Source: Verrucosispora sioxanthis (GTDB lineage Bacteria > Actinomycetota > Actinomycetes > Mycobacteriales > Micromonosporaceae). From it: a stretch of DNA of 64,000 bases. The notes beneath the pieces were generated by a model, which was given only the letters and a program-made list of their open reading frames with translations, was not told the DNA's origin and did no database searches. The stretch lies in NCBI RefSeq assembly GCF_010560025.1, contig NZ_SAIY01000002.1, positions 310,001-374,000 on the forward strand, given 5' to 3'. The position numbers were made by a program, and so were the translations under genes. How positions within the stretch are numbered: the stretch's first letter is position 1; each line of letters begins with the position of its first letter. Below are positions 16,069-24,270 of the stretch, piece after piece.

Positions 16069-19000
16069 TCAGGGTTGGGTCGCTGGCGGATCGTCTGTCG
16101 ACGGGTCCTCGGGCGGCGGTGACCCGAATCGGATGGTGCCGTGGAGTGCGTCCCGGAAGTCGAAGCCGTCAACGGCGAAGGCGCTGACGAGCTGCCGAGC
16201 TTCGCCGGCAACGCCGGGTTCGGTGGCCGCCGTGCCGATGATGTCGCGGATGAGCGCGGCGTGACGAGCGACCTCCCAACGACGCACGCGGTTTCCGGCG
16301 AGGTGCTTCAGCACTCGCAGACAGGCGTGCGGATGGCCCGCGGCGAGAGTGCGCAGCCGCCGCAGTACATGCACGCCGAGGTCAAGGTCCGAAACGATTG
16401 CCAGCGCATCGTCGAGCTGCTCCAGGGACCACGCCTCGTCGAACGGGCCATTGACGAACCAGGCATCGAAGCCGTCCAGTTCCGCCGGGTCACCGCCGGC
16501 ACGGACTGCGTCGATGCGGTACTGCCACAGCTGGGCGAGCCGCTCGCCGTGCTGCGGATCGACGGGCTCGTCCGGACGGAAGCTCCGCCCGGCGACTTCG
16601 ATGATCGTGCCGGCCGCGGCGGCCGGTACCCTTTCGTAGAAGCGGCGGAGGAGCCGGTCGGGGTCCTCGAGGCTGAGCTGCCCGAACCAATACCGGTTTC
16701 CCAGATGCATCGCAAGTTGCTTGGCCCGCAGCAGGGCCCACTCGCCGGTCGTCGCCGGATCGAGGAGATCGACCGCGCGATGATAGTGCGGTCGCAGCAG
16801 GACCCAGGCGGCGTCCGTCAGTACATTGTTGCTGAGATGTCCGTGCCAGGCCGCCCGCCATACCGTGCGGTGCTCGGCGCCGGTGGGCAGGATGCTGTCG
16901 AGGTGGGTGGCGGTCCAGTCGGGGTTCAGGCGCAGCAGTGCCTGCAGCCGCTGCCCGAACATGGCACGGACCGCCAGCGCCGAATCGTTGGCGAGGCTGA
17001 CGTGCTCGTCGAGGACCTCCATCACCTCAGGAACATCGCTGCCTCCGGAACGACGTTGCGCGCGGAGCCCGTAGAGGATCGCCGCCCGCAGCGCCTCCGG
17101 CCGCACCGCATCCAGAGACGCCGGGTCGGCGTATCCGTCGTCGGCATCGTCCCGGCCATCGGCGGGGCGCGGGTCCGGATCGGTGCACGCCGCGGTGATG
17201 ATCGACCACAGAGCCGGTTCGACGCTGGCGGGGATGCGGTCTGGGTCGGCGTCCGGGTAGACGGTGCACAGCCGCATCGTGGCGTACCGGGCGGTACGCC
17301 ACAGCCGTTCCTGGCGTCGGGTTGTACCGGCGGCGAGTTCAGCGGCGGCCTGCGCGTCAACCCAGGTCAGGAACGTCGCCAGGGCGGCCCAGTCGAGCTC
17401 CACGCCGGCTGAGACCCCTTGCCAGAAACCGCTGAGGATCGCCGTGACGAACTCGGGCGGCAGCCCGATGAACGCGCCGCAGTCGGCGCTCCAGCGGGCC
17501 GCCTCGGCCTGCGCGGCGGCCGTGAGCGCCGGTCGAATCGAGGCGCGGTCCAGTTCCCGCCAGTCCTGCGGCGGCTGCCAGTCGCGCAGCACCTGCGCCG
17601 CCGCGACGGCCGTGAGCGCATGCAGGTCGGGAGCCTCGATGTCCTCGCCGGCCCAGACGGCGAACGCTGCCGGCGGCGGCATCGACCGGTCCGGGGCAGG
17701 GCCGTACTCGGCGACGAGCGCCTCGTACCGGTCGCGACGGTCGTCGTCCAGCCGTGCCGCGAGTGCGGCGTACCGGTCGCGTCGCCACCGGCCGATCCGG
17801 CCGCGCAGCAAGTCCTCGGCTGGCACACCGTCGTCGGCGTTGCGGGCGAGGCGCTTTTGCCAGGCGGTCGTGTCCGGGTCCTGGTCGAACAGGTCGATCA
17901 GATCTGCGACCTCCGACGACGGCAGCCACTCGTACCCCGCCTCGGCCAGGAGCAGATACTCCCGGTCGACGGCATCGTCAACCCGGGTTGCCAGGTCCCG
18001 CAGCTCAGCTCCGAGCAGGTCAGGCACGTCCTTGCCCCGCTGCCGCAGCAGGTGCAGCCGGATCCGGGGCAGAATGTCGGGGGTGTCGGCGGCGAGGGAA
18101 GCGACGGTGCGCCGTACCGAGTGGATTCCGGCGTCGTGCAGTGCGGTGCCGACCTCGAGCAGGACGTCGACGAGCGCGTTGCGCACGTCGGTGTCCCGGC
18201 GCCGGTCGGGATCGGGCTCGATCGCCGGACGCCACAGCTGGGAGCGGGTCGGGGGGTCGGCGGATGCGGCGCTGACGAGCCGGTCGATGAGCAGGTCCAC
18301 CGCCGGTCCGCCAACCACCCGGGCCACAGCGGGCACCGACTCCCGCAGCACCCTGACGTAGTCGAAGCTGCGCACACCGGCCGCGTCCCGGCCAGGGATC
18401 TCCGACAGCACGGCGCGGAGCAGGTCGATCGCAGCGTCCGGGTGCCCGCCCTCAGCCAGATGCACCGCGAGGTCACCGATCTCGTCGGCGGCGATGACCC
18501 CGTACGGGCCTGGAATGGCGTCCACCAGCACGGGCGCGATCCGTACCGCGTGGTCTGGCGGGAGCGCCAGGGCGAGCCGGGTCAGATCCCACAGCACACG
18601 GCTGTTCTGGGTCGGCTCCATTCCCAGGACCGCCGCGACGACCGCGTCAGGCACCTCGGCTGCGACCCGGGCCAGGTACTCCGACTCCGGCCAGGCAGGC
18701 ACGTCCAACGAGTTGTCGCTCGGGTCGTGGCGCGGCATCGGCGGGTGCGTGAAGAAGCCGTTCTTCGTCAGCGGGTGCACCCACCCGGCCGACGCCCGGC
18801 CGAAGAACCGTCCGCGGGTGACCGGGTTGGCCGGGAACCGCTGCCGAAGTTCTTTGGCCCGTTTGCCACTCGGCCCAGCGGCCAGGAGCGTGTCGAGGCG
18901 GTCGAAGACGCCGGCGTAGCGGGACTCGAACCGCTCCAGCGCCACATCGAGCAAGTCCTCCATCCGGGTGAAGAACGCCAAGAACTCCCGGTCGACCGGG

Positions 19001-19437
19001 CGTGGCCGTTCGAGGGCATGCCGATGCGCGCGACCGGCAAGGTTCGACGACGACCGTACGGTCTGCTCCCGCCAGAACACCGCGACCGGATGGTCCTCGG
19101 GTAGCTCGAGCGCCTGACACGCGGCCATGACGCTGCGCAGATGCCCGCCTGTTTCGTGCCCGCATGCCTCGCACTCGCCAGGCTCCACGGTGCCGGCCTT
19201 CTCCGGTGCCGCGTGCGCCTCCAGGACGTACCGCAATGCGCTGTCGACTTCCCGCAGGGCGTGGCTGATCAGGTGCGTGCCGCTGGGATGCGGCGGCGTC
19301 TCGGTCAACATCCGGCACGCGTCCTGGAAGAAGTCCGCCGCGCCGCGGCTCACCAGGCGGGCGAGCTGTGCGACGATCCGGGCTTGCCTCGGCGACAACG
19401 CACCCGCGTCGCTGCCGTCCTGGGCACCGAACCCCAT
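16069..19437 (-). CDS. large helical protein of unknown function (1,122 residues)
   Basis: I do not recognise this family. The protein is rich in alternating leucine/alanine helices like a HEAT or TPR superhelix. It has one CEACGHETGGH cluster near residue 92 that could bind a metal with other ligands. No ATPase, nuclease or membrane motif is evident. ATG 19437 follows AAGGAG at good spacing. It sits between a DUF4238 gene (upstream, same strand) and the AlbA_2 gene (downstream), suggesting a three-gene operon in which it acts as a scaffold or sensor. The frame is intact over 3.4 kb, unlike many genes nearby, so it is likely functional. Confidence 0.8.
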   Translation of the reverse strand: MGFGAQDGSDAGALSPRQARIVAQLARLVSRGAADFFQDACRMLTETPPHPSGTHLISHALREVDSALRYVLEAHAAPEKAGTVEPGECEACGHETGGHLRSVMAACQALELPEDHPVAVFWREQTVRSSSNLAGRAHRHALERPRPVDREFLAFFTRMEDLLDVALERFESRYAGVFDRLDTLLAAGPSGKRAKELRQRFPANPVTRGRFFGRASAGWVHPLTKNGFFTHPPMPRHDPSDNSLDVPAWPESEYLARVAAEVPDAVVAAVLGMEPTQNSRVLWDLTRLALALPPDHAVRIAPVLVDAIPGPYGVIAADEIGDLAVHLAEGGHPDAAIDLLRAVLSEIPGRDAAGVRSFDYVRVLRESVPAVARVVGGPAVDLLIDRLVSAASADPPTRSQLWRPAIEPDPDRRRDTDVRNALVDVLLEVGTALHDAGIHSVRRTVASLAADTPDILPRIRLHLLRQRGKDVPDLLGAELRDLATRVDDAVDREYLLLAEAGYEWLPSSEVADLIDLFDQDPDTTAWQKRLARNADDGVPAEDLLRGRIGRWRRDRYAALAARLDDDRRDRYEALVAEYGPAPDRSMPPPAAFAVWAGEDIEAPDLHALTAVAAAQVLRDWQPPQDWRELDRASIRPALTAAAQAEAARWSADCGAFIGLPPEFVTAILSGFWQGVSAGVELDWAALATFLTWVDAQAAAELAAGTTRRQERLWRTARYATMRLCTVYPDADPDRIPASVEPALWSIITAACTDPDPRPADGRDDADDGYADPASLDAVRPEALRAAILYGLRAQRRSGGSDVPEVMEVLDEHVSLANDSALAVRAMFGQRLQALLRLNPDWTATHLDSILPTGAEHRTVWRAAWHGHLSNNVLTDAAWVLLRPHYHRAVDLLDPATTGEWALLRAKQLAMHLGNRYWFGQLSLEDPDRLLRRFYERVPAAAAGTIIEVAGRSFRPDEPVDPQHGERLAQLWQYRIDAVRAGGDPAELDGFDAWFVNGPFDEAWSLEQLDDALAIVSDLDLGVHVLRRLRTLAAGHPHACLRVLKHLAGNRVRRWEVARHAALIRDIIGTAATEPGVAGEARQLVSAFAVDGFDFRDALHGTIRFGSPPPEDPSTDDPPATQP

Positions 19438-19620
19438 CACGTGACTCCTTCACGATGTCGTGTCTACGAGCCCTCAGGCGAGGGCGATTGGGCGCCGGCG
19501 GTCGCCTTCGACAATCCGCGTGGTCGGCCCCGACAGTGCAGCTACACCGGTGGCGCAGCCGGGTTGGGCTGGCGGGCGTGCCTCCGTCGGAGGCGGCGAT
19601 GCGCCATGTCTGCCGGCAGC

Positions 19621-20670
19621 CTACGGTCCCATTCGGGACAGTCGGGGCAGGGTGCGAAGCAGTTGTCGCACCGTGTCCTTAGCAGTGTCGATCTGCGGCG
19701 GTCGCGTCCATGCCGTGCGGTTGGCAGCGACGAACGCGTCCACAGGCTCCGACGGCGCTGCGTACAGATACCGGTAGGCGTTCGCCAGCTGCAGCACGTT
19801 GAGCTGGTCGACCTCGGCGTCGTCGATGTTGGCGTATCCAGCGCCGTCGGCGGACAGCCGCACCGCCAGTCGTGACGTCAACGGCATGAGGATCTCTTCG
19901 GTGCCGCCAAGGCCAAGGCCGCCGGCCAGCCCATGGCGGGTGCGGCCAGCCGCCGCGAGGACCACGGGGGCATCACTGATGTACAACGGCGACGGCGCCC
20001 AGAGCAGCTGCAGCGACGCGGTGGTGAGCCAGTCGCTCATCCGAGCGACGTTCTGCTCGACCCGGGAACGGAAGCTCAGTCCGTCGAGCAGTTCGTCGAT
20101 CCGCTGCCGGGCGAGGTCGTCGAATGCGGCTCCCAGCGCCCACGGGCCAGCAGCGTGGACACCTGTGACGTCCAAGAAATGCGCTCGGAGAAGATCACCC
20201 GCACGAGTGACAACAGACCGACGCAGCAGATCCCATACCTGCGCGGCGGCGCGGTAGTGCGCCAGCAGCAGGTGCACGCTGCGCATGAAGTGCAACGCGA
20301 CAGCGTCCCTGATCACGTCCATGTGCTCGGCGCTGCCGAACACCGTCCCGGCCTCTGCCGCATCGATCGCGTCGCCGAGCCGGTTCTCGACCTGCTGCCA
20401 GAGTCGCTCGGCGGACGCTGACGCGGTCGGAACGAAGTCATCGATCGCGCCGCAGCCCTTGACGCCTCGGGGCTTTGAGCGGCCGAACTCCAGAGCCACC
20501 GCCCGCAGCTCGCAGCCGTTGTTGCGATCGGCGGTGCCGAAGCGCCGCAACACCACCTGCGACACGACGTGCTGGTGACGTACCCGTGCCGGCATCTCAG
20601 CACGCAGGGACGCCATGTGCCGCAAGAAGTCCTCCGGGCCAAGCCCGGCGGGAAACGGCTGCGACAACAT
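19621..20670 (-). CDS. DUF4238-like protein
   Basis: The 349-residue product begins, after about 30 residues, with RHQHVVSQVVLRRFG, resembling the HxxVxxxYLRRF opening of DUF4238. A helical region follows in which residues equivalent to the family's IE/LE pair can be seen (ERLWQQVENRLGDAID). The C-terminal part includes LYISDAPVVLAA, also typical of DUF4238. The biochemical role is unknown; such genes often sit in mobile islands. It is 183 bases upstream of the 1,122-residue gene on the same strand and divergent from the next gene. Confidence 0.65.
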   Translation of the reverse strand: MLSQPFPAGLGPEDFLRHMASLRAEMPARVRHQHVVSQVVLRRFGTADRNNGCELRAVALEFGRSKPRGVKGCGAIDDFVPTASASAERLWQQVENRLGDAIDAAEAGTVFGSAEHMDVIRDAVALHFMRSVHLLLAHYRAAAQVWDLLRRSVVTRAGDLLRAHFLDVTGVHAAGPWALGAAFDDLARQRIDELLDGLSFRSRVEQNVARMSDWLTTASLQLLWAPSPLYISDAPVVLAAAGRTRHGLAGGLGLGGTEEILMPLTSRLAVRLSADGAGYANIDDAEVDQLNVLQLANAYRYLYAAPSEPVDAFVAANRTAWTRPPQIDTAKDTVRQLLRTLPRLSRMGP

Positions 20671-20777
20671 GCGACCAGTATCCGACCGCTTAACCCGGAC
20701 CCACTACCGGGTTTCACTCAGCCCGGTCGGCCCCCTACGGCACAAATGCGATTGCCTGCACCAGCAACAATTGACCC

Positions 20778-21584
20778 GTGAAGAAGGGCCGGTTCGGAGC
20801 AGACTTCGTCGCCGCGCACGAGGCCGCCCATGGCGAGCGCCGGCGGGAGCAGCGGCAGTTGACCTATGACATCGCCGTCGACCCGGCCTTCGCCCACTGG
20901 CGCACCTGGTATGACGAACAGTTCGCCCCGTTGCCGCCAGCGCAGGGCGACGCGCTGGCCCGACGCCTGTGGCTGGACGAACACTTCTGGCCGGTCACCT
21001 TCGAACTCGCCGCCGGCGCCGCGATCCGGGCCGGCGGCTACGTCGCGGTCTACGAGCAGGACCACGACGGACTCACTCCTGACTGGACCGCTCTCACCCC
21101 CGACGGCCAGGTGGCGTTCCTGCTCGAGGTGCACACCGACCAACCGACGAAGGAGACGTTCGGCCGCATCCGGGGGTGGCAGGCGCTCGAGCGCCACATC
21201 GCGGAGATCCCGGTCGGGGTAGTTCTGATCCTGCAGGGAAGCCGCCACGTGGCGCTGCGGCCACCCGACTCCGGAACTGCGAAGAAGATCGCTCGTGAAC
21301 TGCGCTCAAGGCTTCTCGGCTCGCCGGGCATCGCCCGGATCCACTCGCACGGCTACACCTTTCTTGTGATGGCCAACAGGTTCGGTCCGCTCGCGTCGGC
21401 GAAGGGCCTCTATGCCCAGTTCGCGGCGCCCAGCGGCGTCGCCGGGCCTGTCGACACAAGCCGCCTTGCTCGCGCCGTCGAGGAGAAGGTGAGCAAGTAC
21501 GCCGCGCTGGCCGACCGGCACGACGTGCCGCTCGTCGTCGCCGTCGGCGCCCATCGCTTCACCAGTGAGCGTTTTCCAACCTGA
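20778..21584 (+). CDS. unidentified protein truncated by an IS element
   Basis: About 262 native residues are visible before the frame enters an IS end near 21564; the last few codons belong to the IS. The segment GQVAFLLEVHTDQPTKETFGRI followed by GVVLILQG has the strand-E-x-(H/K)-strand look of a restriction-endonuclease-like core, but this is only a visual impression. The missing 3' end was not found on the far side of the IS cluster. It is divergent from the DUF4238 gene (107 bases) and was probably part of the same gene cluster. Confidence 0.55.
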   Translation: MKKGRFGADFVAAHEAAHGERRREQRQLTYDIAVDPAFAHWRTWYDEQFAPLPPAQGDALARRLWLDEHFWPVTFELAAGAAIRAGGYVAVYEQDHDGLTPDWTALTPDGQVAFLLEVHTDQPTKETFGRIRGWQALERHIAEIPVGVVLILQGSRHVALRPPDSGTAKKIARELRSRLLGSPGIARIHSHGYTFLVMANRFGPLASAKGLYAQFAAPSGVAGPVDTSRLARAVEEKVSKYAALADRHDVPLVVAVGAHRFTSERFPT

Positions 21585-22488
21585 TCTTGCAGGTCAGGGA
21601 CGGTGTGCGTAGCCCGGTGATCGATGAGGGCGAGGCTCCAGGTAAGACAGCAAATCGACCAAAACCCGATGCCCCAACACGGGAGCCTCGCCTGTGCTGT
21701 CTTACCCGTCCACGATCTCGTTGTCCAGCCGGACGCTGAACCACCTCGCTGACCGTATCCGCAGCCACCGCAACCAGCGTCGATCCAGGTGGCGACGCCT
21801 CGACGCGGGACGGCAAGCACTGCTCGCTCTGGCTCACCTGCGCAACGGTGATACCTACACCCGCCTGGCTGCCGGGTTCGCCGTCGGCGTGAGTACCGCA
21901 TGGCGGTACGTGCAGGAAGCTGTAGCCCTGCTCGCGTCGACCGCCGATGACCTGGCCACCGCCATGGACCGGATCCGCCGGCTGGCGTACGCGATCCTGG
22001 ACGGCACCCTGATTCCGATCGACCGGGTTGCCGACCAGAGGCCGTACTACTCCGGAAAACATAAGCGCCACGGCGTGAACGTGCAGGTCATCACCGACGC
22101 GGCTGGCCGCCTCGTCTGGGCTTCGCCGGCACTACCCGGCTCGTTCCACGACCTGACCGCAGCCCGGACCCACGGCATCATCGAGGCGCTGACCAGCTCT
22201 GATGTGATGACCTTCGCGGACAAGGGCTATCAGGGAGCCGGCGGGAGCGTGCACACGCCGTTCAAGCGGCGCCGCTTCCGGCCCAAGCTGTCACGCCGGC
22301 AGAAGGCCGTGAACCGCGCCCACGCGAAGATCCGCGCCCGCGGCGAACGGGCGATCGCCACGCTTAAGACCTGGAAGGTCCTGGCCAAGCTGCGTTGCTG
22401 CCCACGACGAGCGACCACGATCGTGCAGGCCATCCTCGTTCTCCACCACGTCGACGCCAACCGCTACGCAGGATGAAAAGGGCTCAGT
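21564..22488 (+). mobile_element. IS5-family element, IS112-like group
   Basis: The ends agtgagcgttttccaacctg (21564-21583) and the complement of caggatgaaaagggctcagt (22469-22488) form a 20-bp inverted repeat with about 14 matches. A single DDE transposase gene lies inside. No clear target duplication is visible, because the right end abuts a second IS only one base away. Confidence 0.6.
21694..22476 (+). CDS. IS5-family transposase (DDE_Tnp_4 type)
   Basis: The 260-residue protein has an N-terminal helix-turn-helix (TRLAAGFAVGVSTAWRYVQE) and a DDE domain. Asp in AILDGTLIPIDRVA, Asp in PGSFHDLTAAR/TFADKGYQG and Glu in RARGERAIATLKTWKVL are plausible catalytic residues. It appears full length and intact, so this IS may be active. 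Its insertion removed the end of the preceding gene. Confidence 0.88.
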   Translation: MLSYPSTISLSSRTLNHLADRIRSHRNQRRSRWRRLDAGRQALLALAHLRNGDTYTRLAAGFAVGVSTAWRYVQEAVALLASTADDLATAMDRIRRLAYAILDGTLIPIDRVADQRPYYSGKHKRHGVNVQVITDAAGRLVWASPALPGSFHDLTAARTHGIIEALTSSDVMTFADKGYQGAGGSVHTPFKRRRFRPKLSRRQKAVNRAHAKIRARGERAIATLKTWKVLAKLRCCPRRATTIVQAILVLHHVDANRYAG

Positions 22489-22489
22489 G

Positions 22490-23423
22490 AGAGCGTGTTT
22501 GAGATGGGGTTGATCAGGTTCAGGTGAAGGTGCGGCGGGGTTGCCGGCGGGCGGGTTGGCCGCGGGTGATGCGGCGGCTCATTGCGGCGATGGCGGCCCA
22601 GCGGATGATGGCTTCGGAGGCGGTGGGGTGGCGTTCGTAGTCGCGGGCCAGGCGGCGGCAGGCGGTGAGCCAGGCCAGGGTCCGCTCGACCACCCACCGA
22701 CGCGGGTGGGCGGCGAAGCCGCGCTGGTCAGCGGGTTTACGGACGATCTCGATGGTGGTGCGCAGGGTGTCGCGGGTCCAGTCGACCAGGCGTCCGGCGA
22801 AGCCCTGGTCGGCGTAGACATGCCGGATCGGGCTGATCATGTACGCGCCCAGCAGGGCGGTCTTGGCGCCATCGCGGTCCTGCCACGACGCGGCGAGGAC
22901 GGTCACGGTGACCAGCAGGCCCAGGGTGTCGGTGACGATGAACCGCTTACGGCCGTTGACCTTCTTCCCGGCGTCGTAGCCCCGACTGTCCCGACCGACG
23001 GTGTCCGCGCCCTTCACCGTCTGGGAGTCGATGATCCCCGCCGACGGGTCCGGCTGACGACCTTGCTGCACCCGCACCTTGACCCACAGTGCGGCCAGGA
23101 GCTTGTCCGTCACGCCGGCTTCTTCCCACCGGGTGAACTACCAATACACCGTCTGCCACGGCGGCAGATCCGCCGGCAGATAGCGCCACGGACACCCCGA
23201 CCGCACCACATACAAGATCGCGTTCACGATCTCCCGCCGCGGATGCTTCTCCCGCCGACCGTCCGTGTTCGGCTCCGGCAACAACGGCTCGATCAACGCC
23301 CACTGGGCATCAGTCAGGTCCGAGGGGTAACCACGACGTGCAACCACCGCCCCACCCTGCCCACCCCGACAGCAGATGTCACGCCGCCACACCATCCACA
23401 ACAGACCTTCTCAAACACGCTCT
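22490..23423 (-). mobile_element. IS5-family element (DUF4096 type), inactive copy
   Basis: Perfect 15-base ends AGAGCGTGTTTGAGA (22490-22504, and inverted at 23409-23423) bound a 934-bp element. It is the same IS as at 28198-29130. It sits one base from the preceding IS, so one inserted next to or into the other's edge. Confidence 0.85.
22520..23401 (-). pseudogene. IS5-family transposase with internal amber stop
   Basis: The frame matches the intact copy at 28220-29107 throughout, including GYPSDLTDAQW, WRYLPADLPPWQTVYW and the DDE region. However, the codon after QTVYW is TAG (23138-23140) where the other copy has TAC (Tyr). The copy is therefore split into 87- and 197-residue parts and probably inactive, unless supplied in trans by the other copy. 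Confidence 0.9.
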
Positions 23424-23426
23424 TAG

Positions 23427-23610
23427 CCTGCCGTGGTTCGAGCCGCCTGCCGGGATAATCTCTGGGTTCAGCTTGGGCGTGAAGCCCTGCGACAGATCGA
23501 GGCCCTGGCGAGGGGCTGGGATCACGGACGGCTGATGGTTTGATGCGATTCGAGCGCTGCTATTAGGGCTCCGGCTGGTCCAGCCAGGTTCATCGACGGA
23601 GGAGAACTGA
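23427..23610 (+). pseudogene. C-terminal remnant of an unidentified gene
   Basis: Directly after the IS, one frame gives VVRAACRDNLWVQLGREALR, IEALARGWDHGRL, and a neighbouring frame continues WFDAIRALLLGLRLVQPGSS to a stop at 23608-23610. Both read like native protein and join if one base is removed near 23531. A GGAGGAG and ATG follow, but that frame ends after seven codons. The remaining bases to 23735 show nothing. Confidence 0.3.
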
Positions 23611-23735
23611 ATGACTGTCAAGCCCCGGGTTTGATGGAGTGTCCCCGCTCACTCGAGCGTCTCCCCGGCCGACCCTGGCCTGGCCGTTCGCCCCAGCTGA
23701 ACCTAGCCCTTTAAGATCTGTAGCGAAGAAGAACA

Positions 23736-24269
23736 TCATGTAACTTTCACCTCCACGCTTGCTATCGTCTCGAGTTGAGAGCCCATTATATTGATAATCA
23801 GGCGGTCGCCTTTGCCAATCGCACCTTTCGGCGCTAGGAAGACCTGATCGTGAACATCAGCTGTTACTGGCTTCCCGCCATCGGAAGGTGTCATTAACAC
23901 CGATGTAGCAGCATCTTCCGCGACAACACCAACGATCGATTCCAGGATTAATGCCGCAGATGTAGTTTTCTTTGATGAGCACGCAGAGACGGAACCTAAA
24001 GTTTCCGATCCACCGAGTTCCCTTGCCTCGACAAGCCAGCAGCCCGATCCAGCGCGTCCGTCGATCCAGAGGAAGTTGTCTGCCGTAGCCGTGCGATCAT
24101 GCGACACTTGGGTGTAACCAGCAGGTGCCATCCAGGCTGGAGACGGCGGCCGTTTGGCGCAGGCCGACATCAAAAGCATGGACCAAACGGCGATCACCGT
24201 CATGATCGCCGCAACCCGTGCTTCCCTGGAGTTATGCGAAAAATGGAGGCTTTTCACACGTCCTCTCAT
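23736..24269 (-). CDS. small putative lipoprotein
   Basis: The 177-residue product has a basic start, a hydrophobic stretch (AAIMTVIAVWSMLLMSAC) and a lipobox ending in Cys, so it is likely lipid-anchored outside the membrane. I chose ATG 24269, one base after the upstream gene's TAG, indicating tight coupling. The mature part contains two further cysteines and no motif I recognise. Base composition is clearly lower in GC than the chromosome, consistent with transfer from elsewhere. Confidence 0.65.
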   Translation of the reverse strand: MRGRVKSLHFSHNSREARVAAIMTVIAVWSMLLMSACAKRPPSPAWMAPAGYTQVSHDRTATADNFLWIDGRAGSGCWLVEARELGGSETLGSVSACSSKKTTSAALILESIVGVVAEDAATSVLMTPSDGGKPVTADVHDQVFLAPKGAIGKGDRLIINIMGSQLETIASVEVKVT

Positions 24270-24270
24270 C

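Noticed and set aside
16141..19104. Plus-strand frames of several hundred codons opposite the 1,122-residue gene
   Set aside because: The minus frame is uninterrupted with a good ribosome site and natural composition. The plus frames are shadows rich in Arg and Gly.
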